64,000 nt of DNA from Epiperipatus broadwayi (lineage: Eukaryota; Onychophora; Udeonychophora; Euonychophora; Peripatidae). The notes beneath the pieces were generated by a model. That model searched no databases. It was not told where the DNA came from and saw only the letters and a list, made by a program, of their open reading frames with translations. The stretch covers positions 2,041,501 to 2,105,500 of the forward strand of contig JAQFVV010012477.1 of NCBI GenBank assembly GCA_028023455.1. Reading direction: 5' to 3'. The position numbers and the translations under genes are program-made. This document shows, piece after piece, positions 1 through 11,675 of the stretch. Numbering within the stretch: the stretch's first letter is position 1; each line of letters opens with the position of its first letter.

Positions 1-60
1 GATTATCTGAACCAACTGATGAATGCTAGTTTTGCATGAAATACGCATATTGGTGATAAT
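1..60 (+). ncRNA. Type I hammerhead ribozyme, complete canonical core
   Basis: Self-cleaving RNA motif. Core strand CTGATGA is at 16-22. Stem II is ATGC (23-26) with GCAT (34-37) around a 7-nt loop. GAAA is at 38-41. Stem III is minimal: A41-T48 and T42-A47 with a 4-nt loop. Position 17 is A49, giving an AUA cleavage triplet with predicted cleavage after base 49. Stem I pairs 50-54 (TTGGT) with 11-15 (ACCAA), then 55-60 (GATAAT) with 2-7 (ATTATC) across a 3-nt bulge. The open stem I and very short stem III match type I hammerheads known from Penelope elements and metazoan retrozymes. All invariant core bases are present, so it could be active. Confidence 0.85.
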
Positions 61-175
61 TTATCTTTTCTACATGTGCGTGGTCATGTGTATCGGTTGT
101 ATGAGATAGTGTGAATAGTTGAAGAGTGCTTAAAATATGAGTTCAAATCTCCTATACTACAATTAAGCTCTCAGG
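1..175 (+). mobile_element. Hammerhead-bearing non-coding repeat, family A (copy A1, right arm only)
   Basis: No ORF. The stretch matches the right arms of the copies at 27.6 kb and 55.95 kb: shared blocks include TCATGTGTATCGGTTGTATG-like sequence near 85-104, a 'gagtgcttaaaa' block and 'gttcaaatc' near 140-149. In the other copies this arm is paired with an inverted left arm, so the left arm of A1 probably lies before base 1. Its first 60 bases form a complete hammerhead (separate entry). The 3' part has segments resembling RNA polymerase III A and B boxes (clearest in A2), but spaced closer than in a tRNA, so internal pol III promotion is only a possibility. Most likely a retrozyme-like element. 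Confidence 0.7.
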
Positions 176-1056
176 TTTGTGAAGAGTGCCTGGTTTTCAA
201 ATATTTACTATAGTTAATTATAAAATATATTATCACTGCAATAATACATTTTTATTATTTTATTACAATAATTCTGTATATGTTTATATATAAAATGTAA
301 CCTATTTTATATTAGGGCTTTAATTTAATCACAAGAAACTTTGATCTTTTCTGTGTTTAAACTTTCAATATGATACTAAAAAAAAATCTAAAGCAATAAA
401 ACAATTTGTGATTTCATATAACACTTTATAAGCAGAAATTTACATACAATATACAGTATAATATATATTGTAAGAATTAAACAGCTCAATTCTTAAGTCA
501 GTTATGGTATAGTATAAAAAGGAGAGAATGAAATAAAAAAAAGTTTACTAATTATATATCAAGATTTTTGAATTATTATTTTTTAAAAATAAATGTCTCA
601 TAATCATTCATGCATATATGTATTTAAATGTGTAAATAGTTGGCACATGCTCCAATTATTTTTTTTGTTTTGAATTTTCATTGTTATTATTTTTTATTTA
701 TAACACATTTACAATTGATATTTTATTTAAGTTGTTAGAATGCTTTATTAACAATAAAAAAGGAAATAAGTGGATTGTATTAAACATATATTACAAACAA
801 TATAAATAAGAAAATTATCTAATAGTGTGGACATTGATTTGTTTGTAAAAAAAAAAAAGGGATATAGATTTGTAATTATATTTTTATATACACGTTTAAA
901 TGTTTTTTATTTTATTTTAAAATTTTCTGTATTATTATTATTTTAAATATTTATTGTCAATAATTGGATGGTAAGATGTTCAAAAAAGAAGTTGAAAAGG
1001 ATTATCACTCAATCTGTGTTTAAATGTTTTTAAAAATACTATGGAAATTGCTTACA
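176..1056. other. AT-rich spacer, nothing recognised
   Basis: Only A/T-rich low-complexity sequence; no coding similarity, RNA gene or paired repeat seen. Confidence 0.6.
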
Positions 1057-1569
1057 TAATAGGACAGGGGTAGGCAATTGTTTTGGCTCGGGGGCCACAG
1101 AAGTTGGTGGAGGGCTACATTGGGGGCCACTTTGTGGAAGCGAAGGTTAGTGGATGGCCGTAACCTTTTTTTTCATGACACAATAAACACACTGCTTTAT
1201 TCCCTGTATTACCAAAGAAATATTTGTTTGTCCATTCTTCATTAAACACACGACATTCATCATCGATTTTACATTTTTTTGGAGGGTTGATGGTTTTACT
1301 AAAGTTGGAAATGTATATATATGCTAATGCAAAGACAAAATTGAAATTAACCAAATCAACTGGAAAAGCACTGCACATCATATCTACACTGCACATGTGT
1401 ATAGACGTGGCCATCCTAGTGGAAAATACAAAATGAATCTTCAGTCGTGCACGGGAAGGAAATCTCAGTTCAAGGTGGAATTTTCTGATTGTCTTGGAGG
1501 GCCGCATAAAAACTCTTAGTAGGCCGCATGTGGCCCTTGGGCCACTATTTGCCCACCCCTGTAATAGGA
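1057..1569 (-). mobile_element. Non-autonomous hAT element (497 bp) with exact 8-bp TSD
   Basis: The element is 1065-1561. It begins CAGGGGTAGGCAA and ends TTTGCCCACCCCTG, imperfect terminal inverted repeats of the hAT superfamily. It is flanked by identical 8-bp target duplications TAATAGGA at 1057-1064 and 1562-1569, the length typical of hAT. It is more GC-rich than its surroundings and keeps a piece of transposase on the minus strand. Exact duplications suggest fairly recent insertion. It is a deletion derivative needing transposase in trans. Confidence 0.92.
1115..1300 (-). pseudogene. hAT transposase N-terminal fragment with partial BED-type zinc finger
   Basis: The minus-strand reading contains VFNEEWTNKYFF followed by AVCLLCHEKK. 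This is the start of the BED-like zinc finger in the GTF2IRD2/ZBED/SCAND3 group of hAT transposases (W-x-x-KYFF, then C-x2-C). The second half of the finger, the RNase-H-like catalytic domain and the dimerisation domain are absent; the reading runs into the element terminus. In full-length relatives this domain binds transposon ends. The open frame upstream to 1630 crosses the other terminus and is not evidence of a longer gene. Confidence 0.75.
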
Positions 1570-2080
1570 GAATAATAATAGGAGAAATGGGAGAAAAAAT
1601 CATTGACTTTTTGTTACTACTATTACTCAATATTTAATTCTAGCTAATTATATAAAAAATCATAGTTAATTTTGCTTACTTAAAAGAAAAAAGGACATTT
1701 ATGATTCATATAACTATGACGATGCATGAGTATACAACTCAGCTATTTGAAGTTTCACTTCTCTTGTTATTTATTGAGGTAGATCAGTCAATGATTAGCA
1801 ATGGTAAAGATGTATATATGAAAGAAAAATCACAGTGAGCAATTATCTGTTTACATCCTTGAAAACAAGAACCAACTTCATGACTTAAAACTTCTAATGA
1901 ATTTGACTGTCTATCCTGTGTACTATCCTACAAAAGTAAATATCTAATGACTAAATGAAATGATCTACACATCCTTTCATTAAGATTATTGTTAACTGTC
2001 ATAACTGTGATTATGCAAGTTTGAAGACTAAAACAGATACTCTAGAAATTATTATATTTCTTGTTAATATATATATTAAT
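1570..2080. other. Spacer, nothing recognised
   Basis: AT-rich unique-looking sequence; no ORF, paired repeat or RNA gene seen. Confidence 0.5.
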
Positions 2081-2138
2081 AATATTACAAATTGATGTCT
2101 GTATTTCTTCAAAATAATATACGTAAATTTATAAATAA

Positions 2139-2288
2139 TAGTCAATAATATGTTTAAAAATACTTATATACAAGCAACAAAGATTACAAATAATAAAATT
2201 ATCATAGAAAAGCCTTTTCCAGCAAATTATGTTTTTTGCCCTTTTCAGTAATCTTTGTTGCTTGTATTTTTAAACATATTATTGACTA
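2139..2288. repeat. Imperfect palindrome (150 bp)
   Basis: Arms 2139-2186 and 2249-2288 are inverted copies: TAGTCAATAATATGTTT at the start and AAACATATTATTGACTA at the end, with CAAGCAACAAAGATTA / TAATCTTTGTTGCTTG inside. The left arm has a short extra segment. The loop is about 60 bp. It lies beside the PLE relic and may be part of it or a separate small foldback. Sequence just upstream (about 2085-2130) recurs inverted near 18.96-19.03 kb. Confidence 0.75.
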
Positions 2289-2433
2289 TTGTATACTTGA
2301 AGTGCAACATAAAAAATAATTGTTTTTAATTCTGATTCTTTTTCTATATAGTAATTTATAAATAAATATTAGAAAATACAGTACTTAAAAGTTTATAAAA
2401 ATATACCTACAACCGTCACTTAGAAGTGCTTTC

Positions 2434-2572
2434 AACTATCTTTGTAGTTGTCTTGCATTGGTGGTCAAGAGGTCGGCGTGACTGCCTTGCACTTGCAGGC
2501 AATTGCCCGGGTTGCGGGTTCATGTCCCGGCCGATGCTATGACACTTAAAAAAAAAAACTATCTTTGTAGTT
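2434..2572 (+). mobile_element. tRNA-derived SINE with 16-bp TSD
   Basis: A short retroposon (2450-2556) sits between two exact 16-bp copies of AACTATCTTTGTAGTT (2434-2449 and 2557-2572) and ends in a poly(A) run. The body folds as a tRNA: acceptor stem GCATTGG/CCGATGC pairs over 7 bp with one G-T; an A-box match TGGTCAAGAGG lies near 2462; the anticodon loop region reads TTGCACT (GCA position); the B-box is GGTTCATGTCC. It is far more GC-rich than the host DNA. Almost no tRNA-unrelated tail is present, so it is a very short SINE or a retroposed tRNA with tail. It interrupts the inverted arm of PLE-4 and is therefore younger. Confidence 0.88.
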
Positions 2573-2675
2573 TTTGTCAACATGATTTATTATGGTCATA
2601 AAAGACAGAAGCTGATAAATTATCATTATTTTTATAATTTTGTTTTGTATTTTGAACCCTTTTTAATAATAACAA

Positions 2676-3023
2676 ATGCTCTTTTGTTCTTTTTTCCAAT
2701 GTGCACCTACATTAAATAAATTAATAAATAATTCAAAAGATAAGACTTTATTAACAAATAAAAACTGTATCATTTACAAATGGATATGTAGGTGTGGCAG
2801 TGGATATATAGGTGAATCTAGGTGCACATTGGAAAAAAGAACAAAAGAGCACTTGTTATTATTAAAAAGGATTCAAAATACAAAACAAAATTATAAAAAT
2901 AATGATAATTTATCAGATTCCATCTTTTATGACCATAATAAATCATGTATTTATGGTCTTGATTTTAATTACAGTAATGTAAAAATATTGGAAACTGAAA
3001 GAAATAATAATAAAAAAAATTAA
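2676..3023 (+). pseudogene. PLE GIY-YIG endonuclease domain fragment
   Basis: The 115-residue reading has IYKW at residues 33-36, a C-x-C pair at 38-40, GYIG at 43-46 and an R-x3-H-like segment to H59. This is the GIY-YIG nuclease with an embedded cysteine pair that ends PLE polyproteins. The reverse transcriptase upstream is missing, so it is a 5'-truncated relic. In an intact PLE this domain nicks the target and primes reverse transcription. The initiator methionine shown is incidental. Confidence 0.75.
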
Positions 3024-3250
3024 AGAAATGATGTTAATATATAAATACAAGTAAGATTTAAATAATAGACAAGCAGCAAATGTAAAGATCATGGAATTAT
3101 GGGAAAGTTGACATCATGGAATTATTGGAAAGCTGACATTTTAAAAGTATTAGTTGACAAAAACTACAAAGATAGAAGCAACTAAATATATTTTTATAAA
3201 CTTTTAAGTACTGTAATTTTCTAATATTTATTTATAAATTTACACACACA

Positions 3251-5150
3251 TATATATATATATGTAAAAGAAAAGTCAAATTGTTATAATGTTATTTAAA
3301 TTAAAGTGTATATACACATGCTTTTTTTTGCTATATGTTTTTTTTATTTCTTTAGTGTTCATCCATGGAAAACGTGTAATTTGAAATAGCAGATATCATT
3401 TATTTCATTAGATTATATGATTCATAATACACACATGTTCTTATTATATATTGAAATAAATCTGTGATATATAATATGTCTGAATAAAATTATGTAAGTT
3501 ATTAAACACTTTTATTATTAGTCATGTATGTCTTTTTTCAGTTATGTACAACTTATCATAATTCTTCTGACCAAGAAATACAATCAAAATGTGAATTTGC
3601 GTTTATAATATTTATATTTTTCTTTTTGAGGAAGAACAATATGTATTTGTAATCCTAAAGATCTAAAGAGACATTTTACAATGCACTATGAAGAGATGTG
3701 CATTAGAGTTGCTGTAATATTACTTATTGGATTCATGTTAAATGTCATACAGTTAAGCATTATATATATATATATATTGATGCTCTTGTATTTTTTAAAA
3801 TGTATTGCCAATCAAAGGGATCAACTTTGAAATATAGTTTATACTTAGTATTTTTTAATTAAAAATATGTAGTTTAAAGAAACATATACATCTTATTCTG
3901 AAGAGAATTTTTGTAGAGCCAGAAAAATCAACTTTATTATCAAAAAGTGAATTTCTGGACTTTGAAATATTTGGTCATTATTAAGTTAAATTATTATATT
4001 ATGTATTGTTTAATGATATATCTGAAATGATCTTTATCTATAAAATATAAAATACATATTCTACTAACATATGAATAATGTTATTTAACATATAATAAAC
4101 ATAAATTGATTTAAAAATCATGTGTGATAACATGGCTATAATTGTTACTATTTTGCTTTATTGTCTTTCTCACATACATTTATAAATACAATTTGAACTA
4201 ATCATTTTATTTAAAAGATTGATTTTGTTTATTTTCTTTTAAGACTATGTCATTTATCTACACTTGTAGTTCATAGTATAATGCTTGACTTTATTAATTT
4301 ATTCCTCTTACCCTAAAAAAATTGAAGCACTATTTTGAATACTTGTTTAAATTTCAATGAACATCCACATTACTGAATATTAGAGGATTAAGATATTAAC
4401 ATATAAATTATTTATACACTTTTCAAATATAATCCAGATTGAATAAAATGTCCCCTTTTTTTCTGAATTATGTTTAATAATTGATTTTGCCCCTTCATTA
4501 TAATAGTAATTTTGAAGTTAGATTTATAATATAGAAATATTATGATTGATTTATCCCTTTCTTTGTTATTAAGAATTTGACTTTTTCAGTTCATGCAATA
4601 TTATATGCAAGAGTTAACTTATCTTTCATATTATTTACAGTTACTAGTTGTCATGTAAATAACAAAGTTTCTTCTCCTACAGTTACAATTTGCTTCCTGA
4701 ATCTATGGAGAATTTGAAGAGTCAGACTTTCCAGTATTGTACAGTTACAATATTCTTATGTTTATTTAATAATTATTAATTGAATAGTAAAAAACTATGA
4801 AAGGATACACAAAAATAACAAAATTCATCTTCTGAAGGGAAAGCACTTTGTAGCACATCCTTTGATCACTAGATACCATTTGTAACGGTATATGCTGTTA
4901 CATTAATTTAAAATTAGAATAATTTTTTTTTTAAGTTTGTAATTAAAAAAAAACTAAAAGCTAAAATTAAAGAATTGTTCAATGTACGTATATATATATT
5001 CATTCAGATGAAAAACTTTAAAAATTATTTTCTTTTTTAGAAAAAAATATATTTGAACGTACTTTTTTATAAAAAAAGTACAAGATCTAAAGATAAAATA
5101 TTTTTGTAAATGAAAATGATGTGTTTATTAATTAAATGAAAAGCAAACTA
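3251..5150. other. Spacer, nothing recognised
   Basis: AT-rich DNA with short (TA)n runs; no supported gene or element. Confidence 0.5.
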
Positions 5151-5173
5151 GCCCTTGGGGCTCTTATATAAAA

Positions 5174-5329
5174 ATGTCAGATAAAGATATAGATAAGAGA
5201 ATAAAAAAAATAGTATGTCCAATAGAAGCAGTAACCAATTGCTTGGACCTTAATGGAAATTATTGGAACAGGAAACTATGTTCAATGAATCCAGAGGAGT
5301 GCTATAAAAGAAAAAAATATTCAAATTAA
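5174..5329 (+). CDS. Small ORF of unknown function, possibly an exon or element relic
   Basis: ATG to TAA gives 51 residues, including the stretch NGNYWNRKLC and MNPEECYKRKKY, with four cysteines at residues 15, 23, 36 and 43. Its composition is protein-like and less A/T-biased than the surroundings. A second short frame follows at 5405-5518 (37 residues, starting MTVIRGLNQLRPPP and containing TSQELAPENGTLL). The two together may be the decayed 5' end of a transposable-element ORF; the second faintly resembles the N-terminus of RTE-type proteins. I do not recognise the first. Confidence 0.22.
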   Translation: MSDKDIDKRIKKIVCPIEAVTNCLDLNGNYWNRKLCSMNPEECYKRKKYSN

Positions 5330-7839
5330 AGAGTTTCAGCATGATTTCATGAGAAGGGCGATAAGACGCACTTGTCACTCTCTCTCTCACTTATTTCAAA
5401 TAAAATGACTGTAATACGAGGATTGAACCAGCTAAGGCCACCTCCAGAACAACAGACCAGACTTCAAATAGAGACATCACAGGAATTGGCACCAGAAAAT
5501 GGGACTCTTCTATTGTAAGACATGAACTATAAAATTTAAAAATAATTAAGAACTTTCGTTAGATTTGACAAGCTTTAAAGTTTCGGCTAACCTAAATTTT
5601 AAAATGAACTCTTATCTGACTTTCAAGTTTTCAAATTAATTATTAATGTTTTTATATATTTGAGTTTGCTAAAATCATTTCCATTTTTTTTGTTATTAAT
5701 ATTTATTGTACAAGTCATTTAAATGCATTAAATTTAAGTTGGGTATAGATGCTAGCATAGATTCATTAACGTTTAATTATGTTTTTGTTTTCATATTTGA
5801 TTAAAATATATAGCTCAGTAAATAATGATACATTATGGTGAGTATCTAAAATGTATTTATTCAGATGTCTTTTGAGTTATTGGTGTCAATGCATCTTATT
5901 GATTCAAAGGGTTTCTTGTAAATTTCCCTCTGCAATTCCATCAATGATTTATATTTTGATCGTTTATGTTTATTTTGAAATGTTTTAATTAATCATGTAG
6001 CTGATCTGTACTTAAATTAAAAAACAAACTATTATAAAATTCATCTGTGTGAACTTATATAAATATTAAATTTAAGTCGGGCAGAATCTATATAGATTTG
6101 TAAAGTTATTAATTAATAAGGGAGGGTTAATCTTAGGTTATTTGTTTCATAGTTGGTTGGGTCAATGGATTGGATATATCGGGTAATTAATAAATGTAGT
6201 ATGAGGTCCCAAGCAATCTTCATTATACCCACACCCTTTTTGCTATGGAAGGGATAGTAAGATGAAAATGAGTCCTTCTTATGGAGTTTTTTTTTGTTCT
6301 TCTTCAAAATTAGCATTCCTGTTTGGTGAGAGTCAATGTTTTCTAATACTGTTCAGATTACATTCCTGACAGTATGATATTTTGTGTTTGTATTCCATGC
6401 CTTGTTAATGTATCAGATGGATTGAGCTGGTTTGCTGTGAACTTTTGGCCTAAGGTTGAATAAGGGCTAGAATATTTTCTTTTCAATGAATCTATATAGT
6501 TTATTTTGCGTCCTCTTAAAAAATATTATTAAATTCATCTGTACGGATGGTTTAAATTTTAAAATAATAATTTAAACTAAAAATAATAAAATCTAAAATA
6601 ATAAATGTTATTCCTTAAATTTTAAATGATATATATGTGCATTAATAAATGTTTGTGTATTAATTACTGGCAGTGGCTTTTATTTTTTATATTTAAGATA
6701 TAGATTAAATAAAGATACATTATTGTCTCTGCATCTCCACGAACTAGTGACTGGGGCTGATGGTCTAAATAAATAAAAGTTGGATCTTTAAAGTGATATC
6801 TCTATCTATAAATTTTCTAGGTCAAAGCCTAGTGGTGCTCTGTGTGGCAGATATGGTAAGACCAATTGATCTAACTCCCAGACCATTATAATTATTATGA
6901 ATAATTTAGTTATGGTTCCATGTAATAAATATTTTTGTTAAGTGTGTATTGCTTATTTATCAATTCTTGTAATGGCTGAATAGTTGGAAGAACATGAAAT
7001 CCTCTTTCCTGTTAAAGAAATAGCCAGGGGAAACAGTTGTACACTTGAAAGTTAAACAGTTATTGTGGAAAAAAAAAATTATGAGTGTTTTAATTGGAGT
7101 TTTAATATTACCACAGTAAAAAATGTTATAGCAAGGAGCGTTAAATGTCAAGCTAACGATTATTTTTTATGAAATGGTATTATTGATTCAGAATTCATGC
7201 ATAATGATCAAGCACTTAAAATAGACAAGTTCTGAAACATTTGCATGATGCAGTAAATAAAATGTCCGATTTCTGCAAAGTACAGAGTGCAATCTTCACC
7301 ATGACAATATGATGATGCAAATGCCTTGAATTTAAAACATTTTAAATATAAAGAAAAAATAACCATTACCCATATTTGCATAAACTCATTTTGTCTCACT
7401 TCTTTTATTTCCTTGAATGGAAATGTCTAATAATTTTTGGCAGACTTAGAAGTGGTGAATAAAAAATGATGTAGACTTTAAAAGACATCACATTGAAAAG
7501 ATTTTCAGACTACTTTGAAAAGAAAAAAAACATATTTATGCTAGTGCATTACACTAAATAGACAATACTTTGAAGGGGATTTGATTTATAACACCCACAA
7601 AAATGCACATTTTATATCATAAATTCCAGGTTTGTCATGACAACAATGTAATGAGAACTTTTCTGAAAATGTTAACCTTCTCCCTAGTTATTTCTTTCTA
7701 CAATGCAAAGAAGTATTCATCTCCTCATTTGTTTCTTGTTACCATTAATCTGTTATTTTTAAAAAAAATATATCTGTAACTTTTGTTAATGTGTTTCTAG
7801 TATGTTTTTTTGATTCAAAAATTTAAAAAATGTTAACAT

Positions 7840-7840
<1 letters not shown>
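5330..7840. other. Spacer, no supported gene
   Basis: Apart from the weak 5405-5518 frame, only short random open frames are seen (for example minus-strand 6113-6316), with no recognisable motif. No paired repeats noticed. Confidence 0.45.
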
Positions 7841-8181
<341 letters not shown>

Positions 8182-8800
8182 ATTAGAAATTAGTCAACAC
8201 TTAGACAATCCCAATATATATATAACAATTAATAATCTCAAACTGCTGCCAATGCAACCTCCTTTTAACAAAATACATACACACCTATAGATATGACATT
8301 CATTTCAGTGTCAGCTGTTTGGTTTTCCACATGGTAAAGGGATAATTTTAGGAGTTGTGATGATGCTAATACAGTATTCAAAAGTAAAAAAAAATGTTGA
8401 TTATATAATATGCTAACAATAAAATAGAAATGTATGTTAAAATAAATTATTAAATGTGATATTAAATAATGTAGAAGTTATAATAGATGTTAAAAATATT
8501 TAAATTTTGGAGAAATTCATAAAATATATTAAAAACTTTTTTTCTTTTGTCAAAGAATTAATTGCAAAACAACTCAAATAAAAATTTAAAAAAAATATTA
8601 AACCTGTTTAGATAAGAGATTATGAAAACAAACATAAATTAAAGTGCTTTGTAAATTAATTAATGAAAATGTTTTTGAAAATTTTGTAATTAAAATAGAA
8701 ACATATTAAAAAACAAGAACAAGGTCAAATTTGTTGGAAAACTGGATTGATATATTCAAAAACCGAAATAAGTAAAATTTATATAAAAGTCAATTTTTCT
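8182..8800. other. Spacer, nothing recognised
   Basis: AT-rich, no gene or paired repeat seen. Confidence 0.5.
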
Positions 8801-9683
8801 TACAATAAGTATTTGTAAAGCCTGAAAAAATGACAGTAGGGACCTCTGCAAATCTTTAACACAAGATTTATTTAAAAGACAAGAATGGCCACTCTTATCT
8901 TCAACCTACTTTCTAAATAAAAAGGAGAATCTAAAGCATTTTTCAGGTGCATAGTCTTAAGGTTATAGTCTTAATATATATTACTTTACATAACGAGTAT
9001 GTGCTTTACAAATATAATTATTACAACTTAAAATTATCTTACAAGATTTCTAAGCACAAGATCCCAATACTGACTCATTGTAAATAGAAAGATTTCATGA
9101 ATGTTAATGTGTTATAGAATTTGTGGACATAATAAGTGAGATTTTAATTGCCTTACACTCTCAAATCAAGATGCTTTAGATTCTCCTATTTATTTAGAAA
9201 GTAGGTTGAAGATAAGAGTGGTCGCTCTTGTCTTTTAAATAAATCTTGAGTTAAAGATTTGCAGAGGTCCCTACTGTAATTTTTTAGGTGCATAACCTTA
9301 AGATTATAGCATTAATATATATTACTTTATGTAATGAATATGCACTTAACAAATATAATTATTACAACTTTATATTATCTTAAAAGATTTTTAAGCATAA
9401 GATCCCAATACTGACTTATTGTAAACAAAAAGATTTCATGAATGTTAATGTGTTATAGAATTTGTGGACTTAATCAGTGAGATATTTAATAGCATTATGC
9501 TCTGAAATCAAAATGCTTTAGATTCTCCTATTTATTTAGAAAGTAGGTTAAGACAAGAATGGCCACTCTTGTCTTTTAAATAATATTGTGTTAAAGATTT
9601 GCAGAGGTACTTACTGTCATTTTTTCAGATGCATAGTCTTAAGGTTATAGCCTTAATACATCTTATTTTACAGTAAGTATTTG
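8801..9683 (+). mobile_element. Tandem/inverted non-coding element, superfamily T (copy T-X), 341-bp period
   Basis: Flanked by near-identical 15-bp duplications TACA[A/G]TAAGTATTTG (8801-8815, 9669-9683). Inside, a 5' inverted part (8820-8945) is followed by direct units: the landmark 'aggtgcata' recurs at about 8946, 9286 and 9627 (period about 341 bp). Each unit contains the order: weak AAAT/ATTT hairpin, 'gtggac', 'ctctcaaatc', 'gaaagtagg', 'tttgcagaggt', 'ttaaggttatag'. No ORF. The inverted 5' piece plus tandem units plus duplications of about 15 bp mirror PLE insertions, but no PLE coding sequence is present. Related copies are at 13.9, 20.4, 53.1 and 59.6 kb. Confidence 0.78.
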
Positions 9684-11282
9684 GATTCTCACTTTATTTA
9701 TGCAATATCAAACCTTAATTATGTTGGGTGAGTAGAAGGAAAACCTTCCCACTGATAATCTGTTTTTGACATTCAAAATCTGACATTATATCCCTTAAAA
9801 ATGAATTGAATAATGCTTTCCATGTTAAAGAAATCAAGCAACAGATATACAATTTTGGCTTTGTAAGGGTTTTTTTTTAAAAAAAATTCAACAACAAACA
9901 AACAAGTGTTTAGACTTTATCCTAATTTATTTGATGTTTTCTTTAATATATTTATTTCTAACAAACTTTATAAAGCAAGTATTTTATTAAAAAGTTGTAG
10001 ATTGTGTACTAATCATTTTTAGTTTATTTAAGTATATTAATTTGAAAGAACTTTATGCAGCAAATGTTTTGTGTCAAGTCAGATGACACTTGTATAAAAT
10101 GAGATAAATATAAATAATTAAAACATGTTTAGTTTCATCTCTCTCTCTCTCTATATATATATAACAGATATCTTCAAAATCAAACTTAAATTTATATTTA
10201 CATGTGCTTTCATGATCCCAGAAAAGTGAAATAGTCAATAAATTATCATTATTTTTAATTTTAACATGCTTGTATATTCATGGTTTTTAAATTCTCAATA
10301 CTTCACTTCAATTCACCTATATATATTATAGCATACATCCACAAAAAAAATTGATAAACAAAATTCCTTTTTTTTGCTTGACAACTATGACACTTTTAGA
10401 ATTATTCACTAACTTATTAATGTTATTTGTGACACAAAATGAAACATTGAACACATTCTTATATATATCCTTATACATGAAAAATTTTAAAACTGTCACA
10501 GCTTTCAAGCAATAAAGTAATTTTGAGTATCAAATTTTTTGTAGGTGTATGTATTCATATATAAGTGCATTGAGGTGCAGTATTGAAATTTTGTGCAATG
10601 CAGCACTTCTTGCTATAATGAAAAAAACCATGGCATAAAGAAAAAGTAGATTCTGCCATGAAAGCTATTAAAACACACATTATACCCTATCTACCAGAAC
10701 CATTACACAAAAATGACAAAGAACATACTAAAGACATATATATATTGAAACAGTAAGATTCGTATTCGAATCTCAAGTTTCACCTTTTTCTGTCGTCTCT
10801 CACTGACCGGTCTATCCCGCCCAAATTTAAACTTTTTGGTATCGAATTGTGTGTGTAGCAATATTAAAAATGTATAAATATATGTAGAATTCAGCATAAA
10901 AACGCACACATTTCGATCTCAAATTAAAGGCAATAAATAGGGATAAAATAATATAATTTAGATTTCTTTTAGTTATATAATTTTGTATAATTTTAATCAT
11001 TTATTTTGGATTATAAAGTTCGTATTTATTGCTTTGTTTAAATTTCGTTTAATAATATTTCTAAAAAAATCTGATGTAATATTTAATTAAAAGTTAAAAT
11101 AATCTTATGTTCCCTTTTTGTCTTTGAAATTTAAAAGCATCGGTCAGTGTTAGATAATAGATTAATTAAAGAAAAATTCCCCAAAATGTAATTAGTAAAT
11201 GTAAAATGTAAACAATAGAACAGCAGCTTTCTTTATAATTATAACCAACAAAATGCATTGATTATCCTCAGGGCAGATTAAG
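9684..11282. other. Spacer with short (CT)n(AT)n tract
   Basis: Contains a (CT)n/(AT)n simple repeat at about 10138-10163; otherwise no gene or element recognised. A slightly GC-richer patch at 10760-10850 has no recognisable identity. Confidence 0.45.
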
Positions 11283-11445
11283 TAGAACCTAAAAATACAA
11301 ATCCATTTACTTCTGTTTCTAATCACGACTCAATCCTTTTTTCTTTTCAAAAATATACAGTACATATAGCCATATAATTCTATAATTAAAAATCACTTCT
11401 TTTCTTTTCAAAAACTTTATTTGATATATATATATCCACTTATTT

Positions 11446-11486
11446 CCAACGTTTCGACTATCTTTACTCTATAGTCATTTTCAAGG
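11446..11486 (-). ncRNA. Hammerhead-like motif in PLE foldback (left arm)
   Basis: Mirror copy of the motif at 11676-11716, with the same perfect 6-bp stem II, GAAAC and core substitutions. Confidence 0.55.
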
Positions 11487-11675
11487 ATCTAGAAAAAACA
11501 TTACATTATAAACAAACTTCACAGTGTGGTGTATGTCTTGTGTTTTTAATTTAATTGATTTTAATGTATTTTATTTATTTTTAAATTTTATGGGGTTTAT
11601 ATGCTTTATATTGTTTTTGATTATTTTTGTTTTTATTATGTGAAGTTTGTTTATAATGTAATGTTTTTTCTAGAT

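Larger units (their letters stand above)
2300..3250 (+). mobile_element. Penelope-like element relic (PLE-4), 3' end in foldback form
   Basis: The right half (2676-3240) is the 3' end of a PLE: GIY-YIG domain, 3' UTR and terminal repeat. The left half (about 2330-2620) is an inverted, internally deleted copy of the same end: TGATTTATTATGGTCATAAAAG at 2583 mirrors the reading of the domain's end near 2920-2948, and GTTGACAAAAACTAC recurs inverted. PLEs typically carry such a 5' inverted terminal fragment. A tRNA SINE has split the left arm. The terminal repeat also matches 52.69-52.87 kb. A hammerhead-like remnant is recognisable but its core is eroded. Confidence 0.75.
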
